A stretch of DNA of 14,869 nucleotides. Origin: JBBRMQ01 sp038230775 (GTDB lineage: Bacteria; Acidobacteriota; Thermoanaerobaculia; Gp7-AA8). The stretch lies in assembly GCA_038230775.1 (NCBI GenBank), contig JBBRMQ010000091.1:1-14869 (forward strand), given 5' to 3'. Shown here in pieces: positions 1-7,419 of the stretch. Numbering within the stretch: position 1 is the first letter of the stretch; each line of letters begins with the position of its first letter. A model generated the notes under the pieces. It saw only the letters and a program-made list of their open reading frames with translations, did no database searches and was not told the DNA's origin. The translations under genes and the position numbers were made by a program.

Positions 1-216
1 GAGCGAGAGCGCGCCGGCTGCGTTGTACTTGTTCACGTCGGTCGCGCGTGCTTCCCATGCGGTCGCGATCGTGCGGATATCGGCCATGGTTCTCTTCTGC
101 TTCGACCGCTGCATTGCGGTGAGCAGGTTCGGGATGGCGATGGCCGCCAGGATGCCGATGATCGCGACGACGATCAGCAGCTCGATGAGAGTAAAACCCT
201 TCTGGTTCTTCTTCAC
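1..216 (-). CDS. Type IV pilin / GspG-like pseudopilin, copy 1 (3' end cut by window edge)
   Basis: This is the N-terminal 72 codons of a secreted pilin-like subunit; the rest lies outside the window. The start is a GTG at 216: CAC on the plus strand is followed by codons for KKNQKGFTLIEL. An ATG at 229 is out of frame, and GAGGAG sits 5 nt upstream of the GTG. The class III prepilin leader ends in Gly7, the mature protein would begin with Phe8, and Glu12 is the conserved Glu+5. A hydrophobic helix (IVVAIIGILAAIAIP) follows. Residues 2-72 are identical to the complete copy at 436-933, while the DNA differs at 5 of 216 positions, all synonymous apart from GTG/ATG at the start. It is probably an assembled filament subunit processed by a PilD-type peptidase. 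Whether it belongs to a type IV pilus or a type II secretion pseudopilus cannot be decided from this part. Confidence 0.9.
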   Translation of the reverse strand, partial: MKKNQKGFTLIELLIVVAIIGILAAIAIPNLLTAMQRSKQKRTMADIRTIATAWEARATDVNKYNAAGALSL

Positions 217-221
217 AGTGT

Positions 222-227
222 CTCCTC
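222..227 (-). promoter_or_regulatory. Shine-Dalgarno site of pilin copy 1
   Basis: GAGGAG on the minus strand, 5 nt before the GTG at 216. It decides the start, because the nearby ATG at 229 is in another frame. Strong SD sites are seen only at the two pilin genes; most other starts in the window lack one. Confidence 0.7.
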
Positions 228-377
228 ATTGTTGGACAACTGACCCGCTGGATCGCAATCGGGATACCACGATGAGTATGCTTCTAAGTCGCTTCGTTTG
301 ATAGATATGAGAATCTAGGCGCTCGCGTTGCCGTCACTTTCTGGCAGTGGACCAGGGGGTTTTACGCCAAAAAGTGT

Positions 378-412
378 CCAAAACAGAACAGGGCACCCGT
401 AAAGGGTGCCCT
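378..412 (-). terminator. Rho-independent-type terminator after pilin copy 2
   Basis: A perfect 9-bp stem (AGGGCACCC at 390-398, GGGTGCCCT at 404-412) with a 5-nt loop starts about 24 nt past the pilin stop at 436. On the minus strand it is followed by the T-rich run GTTCTGTTTTGG. This is the expected form of an intrinsic terminator for copy 2. It suggests copy 1 has its own promoter in 217-380, or is reached only by read-through. Apart from this hairpin and the SD site I see nothing definite in 217-435. Confidence 0.75.
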
Positions 413-435
413 GAGTGAAGAGCGAAATTGCTTGG

Positions 436-933
436 TTACTGCTGCTGGACGCCTTCCGGATACTGCAGGAAGGTGCCGTTGCCGTAGACGATGTCGCAAT
501 CGAAGTTCGTCGAAGCGCCGCCAACCAGCGCGCTCTGCGATGAGCCGTCCTTGCCCTTCGAGACGATGACGTACTGCTGGGCTGCAATCGCGCTACCGAA
601 ATTCTGGTCCGCGTAGAATGCCCAACCATTACCCCAACCATCGCGCACCGGGAACGTCTTGACGTACGTCGGGGCGAGGTAGGTGTTGAGGTCGGAAACC
701 GCAACGCTGGCAGTCGGGAGCGAGAGCGCGCCGGCTGCGTTGTACTTGTTCACGTCGGTCGCGCGTGCTTCCCATGCGGTCGCGATCGTGCGGATGTCGG
801 CCATGGTTCTCTTCTGCTTCGACCGCTGCATTGCGGTGAGCAGGTTCGGGATGGCGATGGCCGCCAGGATGCCGATGATCGCGACGACGATCAGCAGCTC
901 GATCAGTGTGAAACCCTTCTGGTTCTTCTTCAT
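436..933 (-). CDS. Type IV pilin / GspG-like pseudopilin, copy 2 (complete)
   Basis: 165-residue prepilin. The leader MKKNQKG is followed by FTLIELLIVVAIIGIL, with cleavage expected between Gly7 and Phe8 and Glu12 as Glu+5. After the N-terminal helix and a basic stretch (QRSKQKRTMADIR), the globular part carries RDGWGNGWAFYAD around residues 97-109 and a later SKGKDG...GGAS...DCDIVYGNG segment. This resembles the C-terminal calcium-binding region of GspG major pseudopilins (DPWGNPY...LGADG...GG..NADI). GspG is the main building block of the type II secretion pseudopilus, but many bacteria carry such proteins annotated only as prepilin-type. Start ATG at 933 has AGGAGG six bases upstream, and the gene ends in TAA before a strong terminator. 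No pilus assembly gene (ATPase, PilC, PilD) is in the window, so its system is unassigned. Confidence 0.93.
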   Translation of the reverse strand: MKKNQKGFTLIELLIVVAIIGILAAIAIPNLLTAMQRSKQKRTMADIRTIATAWEARATDVNKYNAAGALSLPTASVAVSDLNTYLAPTYVKTFPVRDGWGNGWAFYADQNFGSAIAAQQYVIVSKGKDGSSQSALVGGASTNFDCDIVYGNGTFLQYPEGVQQQ

Positions 934-939
934 TCAAAT

Positions 940-945
940 CCTCCT
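940..945 (-). promoter_or_regulatory. Shine-Dalgarno site of pilin copy 2
   Basis: AGGAGG on the minus strand, 6 nt before the ATG at 933. It is a consensus-strength site, in contrast with the SD-poor starts elsewhere in the window, and fits an abundant structural protein. Confidence 0.8.
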
Positions 946-998
946 AATGTTGTGAATCGGACGATCTCCACTAGGGCAATCGATATTCCATGTGCGCC

Positions 999-1020
999 AA
1001 TCTAAAAAACCATTTAGATT
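999..1020. repeat. Inverted repeat upstream of pilin copy 2
   Basis: AATCTAAA (999-1006) and TTTAGATT (1013-1020) form a perfect 8-bp palindrome with a 6-nt centre, in the AT-rich 164-nt gap between the M20 peptidase stop (1098) and the pilin start (933). Its position 66 nt before the pilin ATG suits an operator or promoter element. It could equally be a weak terminator for the peptidase gene. No convincing -35/-10 pair or sigma-54 site was found in the gap. Confidence 0.45.
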
Positions 1021-1097
1021 CTATGATTTACACGCGGTCGACTTTACAGGTTCTGCCGATTTTTGACGGAATGTCTCAGGTATCGTGACAAAGAGTG

Positions 1098-2480
1098 TCA
1101 ATTCGCTGAAGAATCGAACGCGTAGCTTTGAATAACATTTTTCATCAGAGTCACGCCGCTCATGTACCAGTCCAGACGCACGCGCTCGTCGGCCCCATGA
1201 ATGCCCTGCGACTGGAAATAGTCGACCGGGAACGGCCACAGGCCATAGCAGTTGATTCCAAGCGGCCGGAGATACTTCGAGTCATTCGATGACGCCGCCA
1301 GAACCTCGGTACCGATGCTCACGTTGCCGTACGTGCGATGAATCTCGCGCGTGAGCAGTTCGAAGAGCGGCGTGTTGTGGGAACTGAGAGGACATGGACC
1401 GTTCTTCTTGACGATCGTCGCGATCCGGGCGCCGAATGGCTTCATGAACTCCTGCAGCCACTCGATCCGCCTTTCGGGAAGCTCATCGGGAAGGCTGTAC
1501 ATGAGGACATCGAGCGAGAAACCGGAATCGGTTCGGTTGACGCCGCGGGCCCAGACGACGTTCTGCGTCAGCTCCTTGTAGGGCCGCTGAAGAAGCCAGA
1601 ATTTTCCCGTAGCGATCGTACGGTCGATGTCGGTCAGGAGCTGCCCTTGCTCGACGCGCTTCGGCGCCAGCGCATGGAAGAAATCGCGCACCTCGGGCAG
1701 GACGCGATCGGGATCGCGCGGCGTCATGTACGGCTCGAGGGCCAGGCGGAGGCGCTGCAACTGCTCGCGCGACGGAGCCTCGAGCCTCGCGTGGACCATC
1801 ATCTTCGTGCCCACTTCGATGCCGAAGTAGGTGAGCTCCTCCCGCTGCGTCTCGGTGATGCCGCCTTCATTCAATGCGTAGCGCACGCCGGCGATGACGT
1901 CGGGGCGATTCTTGACGATCCAGCGAAGTCCGAGTGCGCCCCCTTCCTCTTCATCCGCTTCGGCAAGAAAGACGATGTCCCGCTCCGGGCTGCGCCCGCT
2001 GCGCGCGACCGCGAGGAACGCCTCCAGCTCACACATCCCGACGCCCTTCATGTCGAGCGTGCCGCGACCGTACATCATGTTGAACGCGATCGACGCTGCA
2101 AATGGCGGATGCGTCCATGTCTTCGGGTCTGCCGGCACCACGTCGATGTGATTGAGGAGCAGGAGCCCTTCATTGGGGCGGCGGCCTTTGAGGCGGGCGT
2201 ACAGACTGGCGCGGCCCGGTGCGGACTCGATGATCTCGGAGGGCACGCCGTCTTTCTGCAGAAGGCCGGCGAGAAAGCGTGCACCGGCCAGCTCTTTTCC
2301 CGGAGGATTCGACGTATCGATGCGGACGTACGCCTGCAGCCGTTCGATTTCGGGAGTCATGTGCGCGGGCTTCGGAATGAACGTCTCACCGCCGTCGGCC
2401 GCTTCGCGATTGTGCATCCAGAACAACACCGCCGCGGCGGTTGTGAGGACCAGCGCAGCAATCAGAATCGTTCGCATCAC
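1098..2480 (-). CDS. M20-family metallopeptidase with N-terminal membrane anchor (PM20D1/carboxypeptidase-like)
   Basis: 460-residue zinc-dependent exo-/amidopeptidase-type enzyme. Residues 3-21 are hydrophobic (membrane anchor or signal peptide), so it probably acts outside the cytoplasm. The M20 core is intact: His111 and Asp113 in NHIDVVPAD; bridging Asp143 in GRGTLDMKG; Glu177 (catalytic base) and Glu178 (metal) in ADEEEGG; a NEGG turn at 204-207; and C-terminal His428 in HGADERV. The segment from about residue 210 to 330 would be the dimerisation/lid domain. The family includes carboxypeptidases and N-acyl amino acid hydrolases such as PM20D1; the substrate cannot be told. The start is GTG at 2480 or the adjacent ATG at 2477. 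Either overlaps the YfhO stop (GTGA/TGATG), so the gene is translationally coupled to it and belongs to the same operon. Confidence 0.9.
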   Translation of the reverse strand: MMRTILIAALVLTTAAAVLFWMHNREAADGGETFIPKPAHMTPEIERLQAYVRIDTSNPPGKELAGARFLAGLLQKDGVPSEIIESAPGRASLYARLKGRRPNEGLLLLNHIDVVPADPKTWTHPPFAASIAFNMMYGRGTLDMKGVGMCELEAFLAVARSGRSPERDIVFLAEADEEEGGALGLRWIVKNRPDVIAGVRYALNEGGITETQREELTYFGIEVGTKMMVHARLEAPSREQLQRLRLALEPYMTPRDPDRVLPEVRDFFHALAPKRVEQGQLLTDIDRTIATGKFWLLQRPYKELTQNVVWARGVNRTDSGFSLDVLMYSLPDELPERRIEWLQEFMKPFGARIATIVKKNGPCPLSSHNTPLFELLTREIHRTYGNVSIGTEVLAASSNDSKYLRPLGINCYGLWPFPVDYFQSQGIHGADERVRLDWYMSGVTLMKNVIQSYAFDSSAN

Positions 2481-4960
2481 GGCGTCGCGGGTTCCACATG
2501 CCGGCCCGTCGCGTCGGAGACGACGTGCACCGTTTCTTCATACGCGTCGAGGCCGCGGTAGTCGCGTGGCCCGGCAAAGATCGCGATCATCAGCATGAGC
2601 AGCGTGACGCAGGTCGAGATCGCCAGTCCCACGAGCACGAGCTCATTGCGGTATCGCATCACGATGTGGTGCCGCCCCGGGGTGACAACAATACCCTGAT
2701 ACCCGATGTTGGTGACGACCGCGGGGACGCGGACATCATCCATGAAGATGCGCCAATACTTGTGCGGCGTCACGCTCATGACCAGGAAGTTCTGGCCGAA
2801 GCTCTCCACGTCCAGCGAGGCGACGTTCGCCGTCTCCACGACGCGACTGATGACGCCGCTTCCCGGCACGAATCCCGGCTGCGCGATGAACGCCACCTTG
2901 CTGCTGAATTTTTCTCCAATGAGCTTTTTCAGGAAGTCCTGCCGGTCGCGGATCGTCACCACCTGATCGGCAAGGTAATAGCGCGGGTAGTGCTCGGTCT
3001 CGATGAAGCGCATCGGCATCGCTTCCTTGAAGTTCCCCTTGATGCGCGCTTTTTCCGGCGCAACCGGGCGGTACTCGGCGCGGTACCACGCGTTCGACAT
3101 CGCCATGAACGGCTGCCACCAGTCCGCGCGTCCGGAGCGTTTCACGTCCCAGACCGAGTCCGTGAAATCGATCGTCGGAATGAGCGCCGTCTTGTCGTAG
3201 TCGCGCTCCAGCACCGTATGGATCTTCGACCCCGCGGGGGTCATGGGAAAAAGACCATTCCGCACGATCCAGTACACCGCATCGGCGGTGGAGAAATACT
3301 GTCGCGCGATCTCTTCCTGTCCGTACCAGTCCGCCTCGTGGAAGAGCCGGAAGTCAGCGCGGTTCGGCGGGAAGACTCTCGATGCCGGAGGCGAATCGAA
3401 GAACCGGCGCGGCATTCTCGGATTCAACTCGTAAGTGCAAAGGGTGAGATCGGCGATGACGAAGATCGCTCCGGCGAGGAGCCACGCGCGCCGATACCGG
3501 ATGCGTGCCGTGAGCAGCAACGCGACGAGCAGCGCGCCGCGGACGGCCGCGATGATCCAGTCGTATTGCGACAGCTTGACCTCGTAGTTCGTGCCGGCGT
3601 TGGCGGTCATCGCCCAGATGTGCATCAAGGTCCGCCGGTAGAGCGGCGTGAAGGCGAGCACGGAGAGCGTCGCGGCCACCAGGGTCACGGCGACCGCGAA
3701 TCCGAGGGTGGCGTCGCGGACGCCTTCATCGCCGCTCAGCAGGCGATCGAGCATCTGCGATGCGAAGAGGATCAGCGCGAAGACGCCGATCAGTGCGAAT
3801 TTCTCCGGATAGCGGATCGACGTCGCGATCCCGCGGTCGTACAGGAATTTCAGAAGAGGCGTGTGACCGCCTAACGCCATCAGCGACGACAACACGCACA
3901 GCAGCAGAACGAACCGCCCGCCGCGTGGACGCGTGAGTGCGCCGCCGATCGCCAGCGCCATCACCGCCAGACCGGAGTAGACGCTGAACAGAAACGGCGA
4001 ACCCATTCCCGGATAGAGCCCGCCGCCCCAGTACCACATCACCTGCTTGATCGAGATGTGGCCCAGGATGTTGGGGAAGATCATCTCGGCGAACTTCGCC
4101 CAGGGCATGCTCCAGGCGCTGACGAGATCGAACTCGAAGACGCGCGAACGCGCCGAATCGCGGACGTGATCGATGGCCGGGATGATCTGGGCCGCCCCGA
4201 TCGCGAACGCCGTGATCGAGATGATCGCAATCCAGAGCACGGACGACGCGGACTTCGTGATCCGGCGCGGCGAATACCAGCCGCGATAGAGCGCATACAT
4301 CCCCAGAAGCAGGCCGGTCTGCGCCACGCTCGTCGGCTCCGCCACGAGAAACTGCAGACCGAGAAACAAAGAGCTGAGCGCGAAGTCGCGCGCGGAATGC
4401 TGGAGCAGAAAACGCCGGACGTAGAGACAGGTGAGAGGCAGCCAGGCGGTGCAAAAGAGGATCGGCAGCAGATTCACGTACGACAGAAAGAGCCCGCCCA
4501 TGCCGAACGACAGCGCGCCGAACCACGCGGCCTCGACGCGGATCTCCATCGATCGCAGCAGCGCGTACATGCCGAGGACGCCGATGTAGAGGTGGATGAG
4601 AATGTGGAGCCGGTATCCGAAGTCGTAGCTCGGCAGAAGGATGAGCCAGGTGAACGGATAGAGAACCTCGTGCTCCGGGTTGGCGGCGATCGGCTGGCCC
4701 GCGGAAAAGTAACGGTTCCAGAAAGGAAACTCGCCACCCAGCGCGATCTCGCGAAGGATCTGCTTGGTCGGGTAGTAGTAGCGCGTCATGTCGCGCATGT
4801 AGAAGTTGTTGATGCCGATCAGGACGTCGGCAAAACTCAGGGTCACGATGAGGGCCAGGGAGGCGACCGCCAGCACGTCCGCGCGGCGGCTCATCCTGGG
4901 AAGTTCCTGGATCAAAGGGAGGGATGCTGGCGCATCACCCGTCGCGAGGGCGTCAGTCAA
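2477..4960 (-). CDS. YfhO-like multi-pass membrane protein, copy 1 (putative GT-C type glycosyltransferase)
   Basis: Large integral membrane protein, 827 residues from TTG at 4960 or 805 from ATG at 4894, with about a dozen hydrophobic segments and a C-terminal soluble region before a last membrane helix. YfhO-family features are visible: RDMTRYYYP near residues 56-64, then GEFPFWN (76-82) and GQPIAANP (88-95) followed by LYP; an EP pair in VAEPT (207-211); and RYPEKF (383-388). In Bacillus subtilis YfhO acts with the GT2 enzyme CsbB to add sugar to a cell-wall polymer, taking it from a lipid-phosphate donor outside the membrane. A GT2 gene lies directly upstream in divergent orientation here, which fits that scheme, but the acceptor is unknown. 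The start is uncertain: a TAGAAT -10-like box lies 9 nt before the TTG, whereas ATG 4894 begins just before the first membrane helix. Confidence 0.85.
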   Translation of the reverse strand: MTDALATGDAPASLPLIQELPRMSRRADVLAVASLALIVTLSFADVLIGINNFYMRDMTRYYYPTKQILREIALGGEFPFWNRYFSAGQPIAANPEHEVLYPFTWLILLPSYDFGYRLHILIHLYIGVLGMYALLRSMEIRVEAAWFGALSFGMGGLFLSYVNLLPILFCTAWLPLTCLYVRRFLLQHSARDFALSSLFLGLQFLVAEPTSVAQTGLLLGMYALYRGWYSPRRITKSASSVLWIAIISITAFAIGAAQIIPAIDHVRDSARSRVFEFDLVSAWSMPWAKFAEMIFPNILGHISIKQVMWYWGGGLYPGMGSPFLFSVYSGLAVMALAIGGALTRPRGGRFVLLLCVLSSLMALGGHTPLLKFLYDRGIATSIRYPEKFALIGVFALILFASQMLDRLLSGDEGVRDATLGFAVAVTLVAATLSVLAFTPLYRRTLMHIWAMTANAGTNYEVKLSQYDWIIAAVRGALLVALLLTARIRYRRAWLLAGAIFVIADLTLCTYELNPRMPRRFFDSPPASRVFPPNRADFRLFHEADWYGQEEIARQYFSTADAVYWIVRNGLFPMTPAGSKIHTVLERDYDKTALIPTIDFTDSVWDVKRSGRADWWQPFMAMSNAWYRAEYRPVAPEKARIKGNFKEAMPMRFIETEHYPRYYLADQVVTIRDRQDFLKKLIGEKFSSKVAFIAQPGFVPGSGVISRVVETANVASLDVESFGQNFLVMSVTPHKYWRIFMDDVRVPAVVTNIGYQGIVVTPGRHHIVMRYRNELVLVGLAISTCVTLLMLMIAIFAGPRDYRGLDAYEETVHVVSDATGRHVEPATP

Positions 4961-4969
4961 GCGGCGTGG

Positions 4970-4975
4970 ATTCTA
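4970..4975 (-). promoter_or_regulatory. -10-like box close to the YfhO copy 1 start
   Basis: TAGAAT on the minus strand, 9 nt before the TTG at 4960. No SD site separates it from the start, and no good -35 is seen 17 nt upstream. If used, the transcript would begin almost at the TTG (leaderless), or would give a ~66-nt leader before ATG 4894. Confidence 0.4.
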
Positions 4976-4999
4976 TCGTGTTACCCTCCCTCGCTGCCC

Positions 5000-5800
5000 A
5001 TGCCTCTGCATGAGAAGAAGGTGGTCGCTGTGCTCCCGGCGTACAACGCCGAGAAGACGCTGAAGGCGACATTCGAGGACATCCCGCAGGACTGGGTCGA
5101 CGAGATTCTGCTGGTCGACGACTGCTCGCGCGACCGCACCGTCGAGCTGGCGCGCGGCCTGCCGATGCGGGTGGTCGTCCACGCGAAGAACCGCGGCTAC
5201 GGCGGCAACCAGAAGACGTGCTACCGGACCGCGCTCGATGAGATGGGAGCCGACGTCGCCGTCATGGTCCACCCCGATCATCAATACGATCCGAAGATCA
5301 TCCCCGAGCTCGTCAAGCCGCTCCTGCGCGGCGAAAGCGACGCGGTGTTCGGGTCGCGAATGTTAGGCGGAAGGCCGATCGAAGGCGGCATGCCGAAGTG
5401 GAAGTACTGGGCGAACCTCTTCCTCACGATGGTGGAGAACGCGACGTTCTACGTCTTCCTCTCGGAGTATCACTCCGGCTTTCGCGCCTACTCGCGCCGG
5501 TATCTCGAAAGCGTGAACTTCGAGGCGAACTCGGACAACTTCGTGTTCGACACTGAGATCATCGCGCAAGGGGTGGCGAAAGGGATGCGCATCCGCGAGG
5601 TGCCGATCTCCACGCGCTACTTCGATGAGGCCTCACAGATCGGGTTCGGCCGCTCCGTGCGTTACGGGCTCGAGATCCTGAAGACGATGTTCTTCTACAA
5701 GCTGCACAAGAAGGGCATCTACCACCATCGTATTTTTCGCGATCGCGTTCCGGCTGGAAAGCTGGGCAGCTCCGAAGTGAAGGTGTCATCCCGAGCGTAG
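5000..5800 (+). CDS. Glycosyltransferase family 2, polyprenyl-phosphate mannosyl/glycosyltransferase-like (DPM1-type)
   Basis: 266-residue GT-A fold enzyme that likely moves a sugar from a nucleotide sugar to a polyprenyl phosphate at the cytoplasmic membrane face. Motifs in order: VAVLPAYNAEKT (9-20), LLVDDCSRD (37-45) with the nucleotide-binding Asp pair, NRGYGGNQKT (64-73), and MVHPDHQYDP (89-98) in the place of the usual metal-binding DGDxQ. Further features are GSRMLGG (119-124), SGFRAYSR (159-166), and FDTEI...REVPI (183-203), as in dolichol-phosphate mannose synthases. No C-terminal membrane helices follow, unlike CsbB, so it should be a peripheral enzyme. Start ATG 5000 is the only credible one; the reading frame continues upstream only as antisense to YfhO. 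It has no SD site. It diverges from the YfhO gene, a likely functional partner. Its last codons and stop (VSSRA) lie inside a palindromic repeat. Confidence 0.9.
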   Translation: MPLHEKKVVAVLPAYNAEKTLKATFEDIPQDWVDEILLVDDCSRDRTVELARGLPMRVVVHAKNRGYGGNQKTCYRTALDEMGADVAVMVHPDHQYDPKIIPELVKPLLRGESDAVFGSRMLGGRPIEGGMPKWKYWANLFLTMVENATFYVFLSEYHSGFRAYSRRYLESVNFEANSDNFVFDTEIIAQGVAKGMRIREVPISTRYFDEASQIGFGRSVRYGLEILKTMFFYKLHKKGIYHHRIFRDRVPAGKLGSSEVKVSSRA

Positions 5801-5866
5801 CGAGTGGCGCGCAACACGAGCATCGTGCCTCCCACCCACACCGTCCCTCGCTACGCTCGGGACGAC
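5785..5866. repeat. Palindromic repeat between convergent genes; probable bidirectional terminator
   Basis: TCCCGAGCGTAGCGAG at 5789-5804 and its exact reverse complement at 5847-5862 make a 16-bp stem, extendable to 20 bp with one mismatch (5785-5804 with 5847-5866), around a 42-nt centre. It sits between the ends of the GT2 gene (stop 5800) and the GT-C gene (stop 5896), where a two-way terminator is expected, though no T-run follows. The left arm contains the GT2 stop codon TAG. REP-like palindromes with a similar core are common in GC-rich environmental genomes, so other copies are expected. Confidence 0.7.
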
Positions 5867-5895
5867 AATCCATTCAACATCATTACTTCCGAGCT

Positions 5896-7419
5896 TCAGA
5901 ACGGCCAGGATGTCGGCGGCAGCGTTCGCGCGGCCTCCGCGCGACGGTAGAACCCCGGATTGATCGTCATTCCCGGCGGCGTCGCGCGGGCCAGCGCGCC
6001 TGCCTGTTCGAAGCTGACCTGCTCGATGTACGCGCGGCCCACGGTCACGATCGGCTTGACCTGCACCGCGGCGCCGAGTGCGATGCACACCGCCGCGCCG
6101 GCGATGGCGATCGCGCGCTTGTCGACGATGATCATCAGCGCGGCGAAGACGACAGCGAACGGAACGGCGATGGCCAGAGGCCTCGCGATCAGGTGAAAGA
6201 GGTTCGGTGCTACGAGGCCATGGCGCAGCAACGGCAGCGCGTACGTACTCCACGGCGCCGGCACGCTCGGGGGGACGAACGGCCACACCAGCGACGTCAA
6301 CGAGACCGCGGCGACGGAGGCGCCGAGGAGGAACGATTCGGCCCAGGTGGCGGTCGCGAAGGCCACGAGCAGTGCGAGGAATGGAAGCGCCGGAACGAGA
6401 TAGCGCGCGCCGACGGTCCAGCCGCCGTGCCAGTTCGGATATCCCGCGTAGGTCAGAAAGATCGCGAGCGGTGTGAGCGTCAGGGACCAGAACTGCCGCC
6501 GCGTGAGCGCCGAGCGCACGCGAGGAATGGCGATGAGCCCTGCGAGCAGAATCGGCGAGAAGACGAACAGGCCCTTGCTCGGATCGAAGAGCAGATGCGC
6601 CATGTTGATCGGATCCGGTAGTCCGATGCCGAACAGGCCACGTTTCGCGAGCTGGCGGAACGCGGGGTCGCGCTCGAACGCCGATGACAGAGTGAAGACG
6701 CTCCCGAAGACCATGCGGTTGTAGATCGCGAGCGCGATGGCGAACGGCAAGCCACCCACGCCGATGCGAAGCAGGCTTCGGATGCCGGGAACGAACGCGA
6801 TCAGCACGGCGCCGGCGATGAGCGCCGGATACTCCGAAACCACCGCGACGCCGATGAGCGCACCCGCGAGAACGTCGCCGCGCGCCGACGAATCGACGAA
6901 GAGCAGCGCCCACGCGGCAAAGAGCGCGAACGCCGCCAAGGCATGCGAGAAGTCGAGGAGCCCGTACGCGAAGAGCGGCGTTGCGAACAGAAGGACGAAT
7001 AGCGCGGTCGTGGTCTGGCTGGCGCCCAGGCGGTTGGCGATGCGCACGAAGAGGAGGGCGAGCAGGATTACCGGCAACGTCGCGCTCAAGAGGCGCATCG
7101 CGGTGAGGGTCGTCCGCACGTTTGACGCGGAAGGCGGGCCGACGAAGAGCCGGGCCAGCGCATAGGCCGGCAACCCGGCGATCGCGCCGCCCGGTGCTTT
7201 GTTCGAGTAGTAGTGGCCGTTCACGAGCGAGAGGTCTTCGACGTCGGGGCCCAGGAGCGCGAGCAGCGGAGTGACCTCGAAGGTGTGCCCCTCGACGATC
7301 GCGACCGCCGTGGCCCATCGCGTGAACTCGTTCGGCGAAACGAAATGCGGAAAGACGGGAACAACGATGACAGCAAGAAACGCATACGCGGCGACGACCC
7401 ACGCCGCCTTGCGCGTCAT
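5896..7419 (-). CDS. GT-C superfamily membrane glycosyltransferase (ArnT/PMT-like)
   Basis: 507-residue polytopic membrane protein with roughly ten or more hydrophobic segments. The first starts at residue 6, followed by an extracytoplasmic loop with VSPNEFTRW (28-35, acidic Glu31 where GT-C enzymes carry the catalytic acid) and GHYYSNKAPG (68-77), a signature often seen in family 39-like glycosyltransferases. These enzymes transfer sugars from polyprenyl-phosphate donors on the outer face of the membrane. The start is ATG 7419, which overlaps the stop of the siroheme gene (ATGA), so the two are translationally coupled. The open frame continues further upstream but that part is a shadow of the siroheme gene. 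The C-terminal ~70 residues after the last helix (GRAYIEQVSFEQAG...) form a short soluble tail. Donor and acceptor are not recognisable; GT2 at 5000-5800 could make its lipid-linked donor. Confidence 0.83.
   Translation of the reverse strand: MTRKAAWVVAAYAFLAVIVVPVFPHFVSPNEFTRWATAVAIVEGHTFEVTPLLALLGPDVEDLSLVNGHYYSNKAPGGAIAGLPAYALARLFVGPPSASNVRTTLTAMRLLSATLPVILLALLFVRIANRLGASQTTTALFVLLFATPLFAYGLLDFSHALAAFALFAAWALLFVDSSARGDVLAGALIGVAVVSEYPALIAGAVLIAFVPGIRSLLRIGVGGLPFAIALAIYNRMVFGSVFTLSSAFERDPAFRQLAKRGLFGIGLPDPINMAHLLFDPSKGLFVFSPILLAGLIAIPRVRSALTRRQFWSLTLTPLAIFLTYAGYPNWHGGWTVGARYLVPALPFLALLVAFATATWAESFLLGASVAAVSLTSLVWPFVPPSVPAPWSTYALPLLRHGLVAPNLFHLIARPLAIAVPFAVVFAALMIIVDKRAIAIAGAAVCIALGAAVQVKPIVTVGRAYIEQVSFEQAGALARATPPGMTINPGFYRRAEAARTLPPTSWPF

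Noticed and set aside
934..1097. Sigma-54 promoter for the pilin (as for pilA in some bacteria)
   Set aside because: A GG-N10-GC pair with the right flanks was looked for on the minus strand and not found.
4058..4999. Upstream extension of the GT2 frame on the plus strand
   Set aside because: The extension is antisense to YfhO copy 1 and has low-complexity Arg/Glu/Asp content; GT2 homology begins right after ATG 5000.
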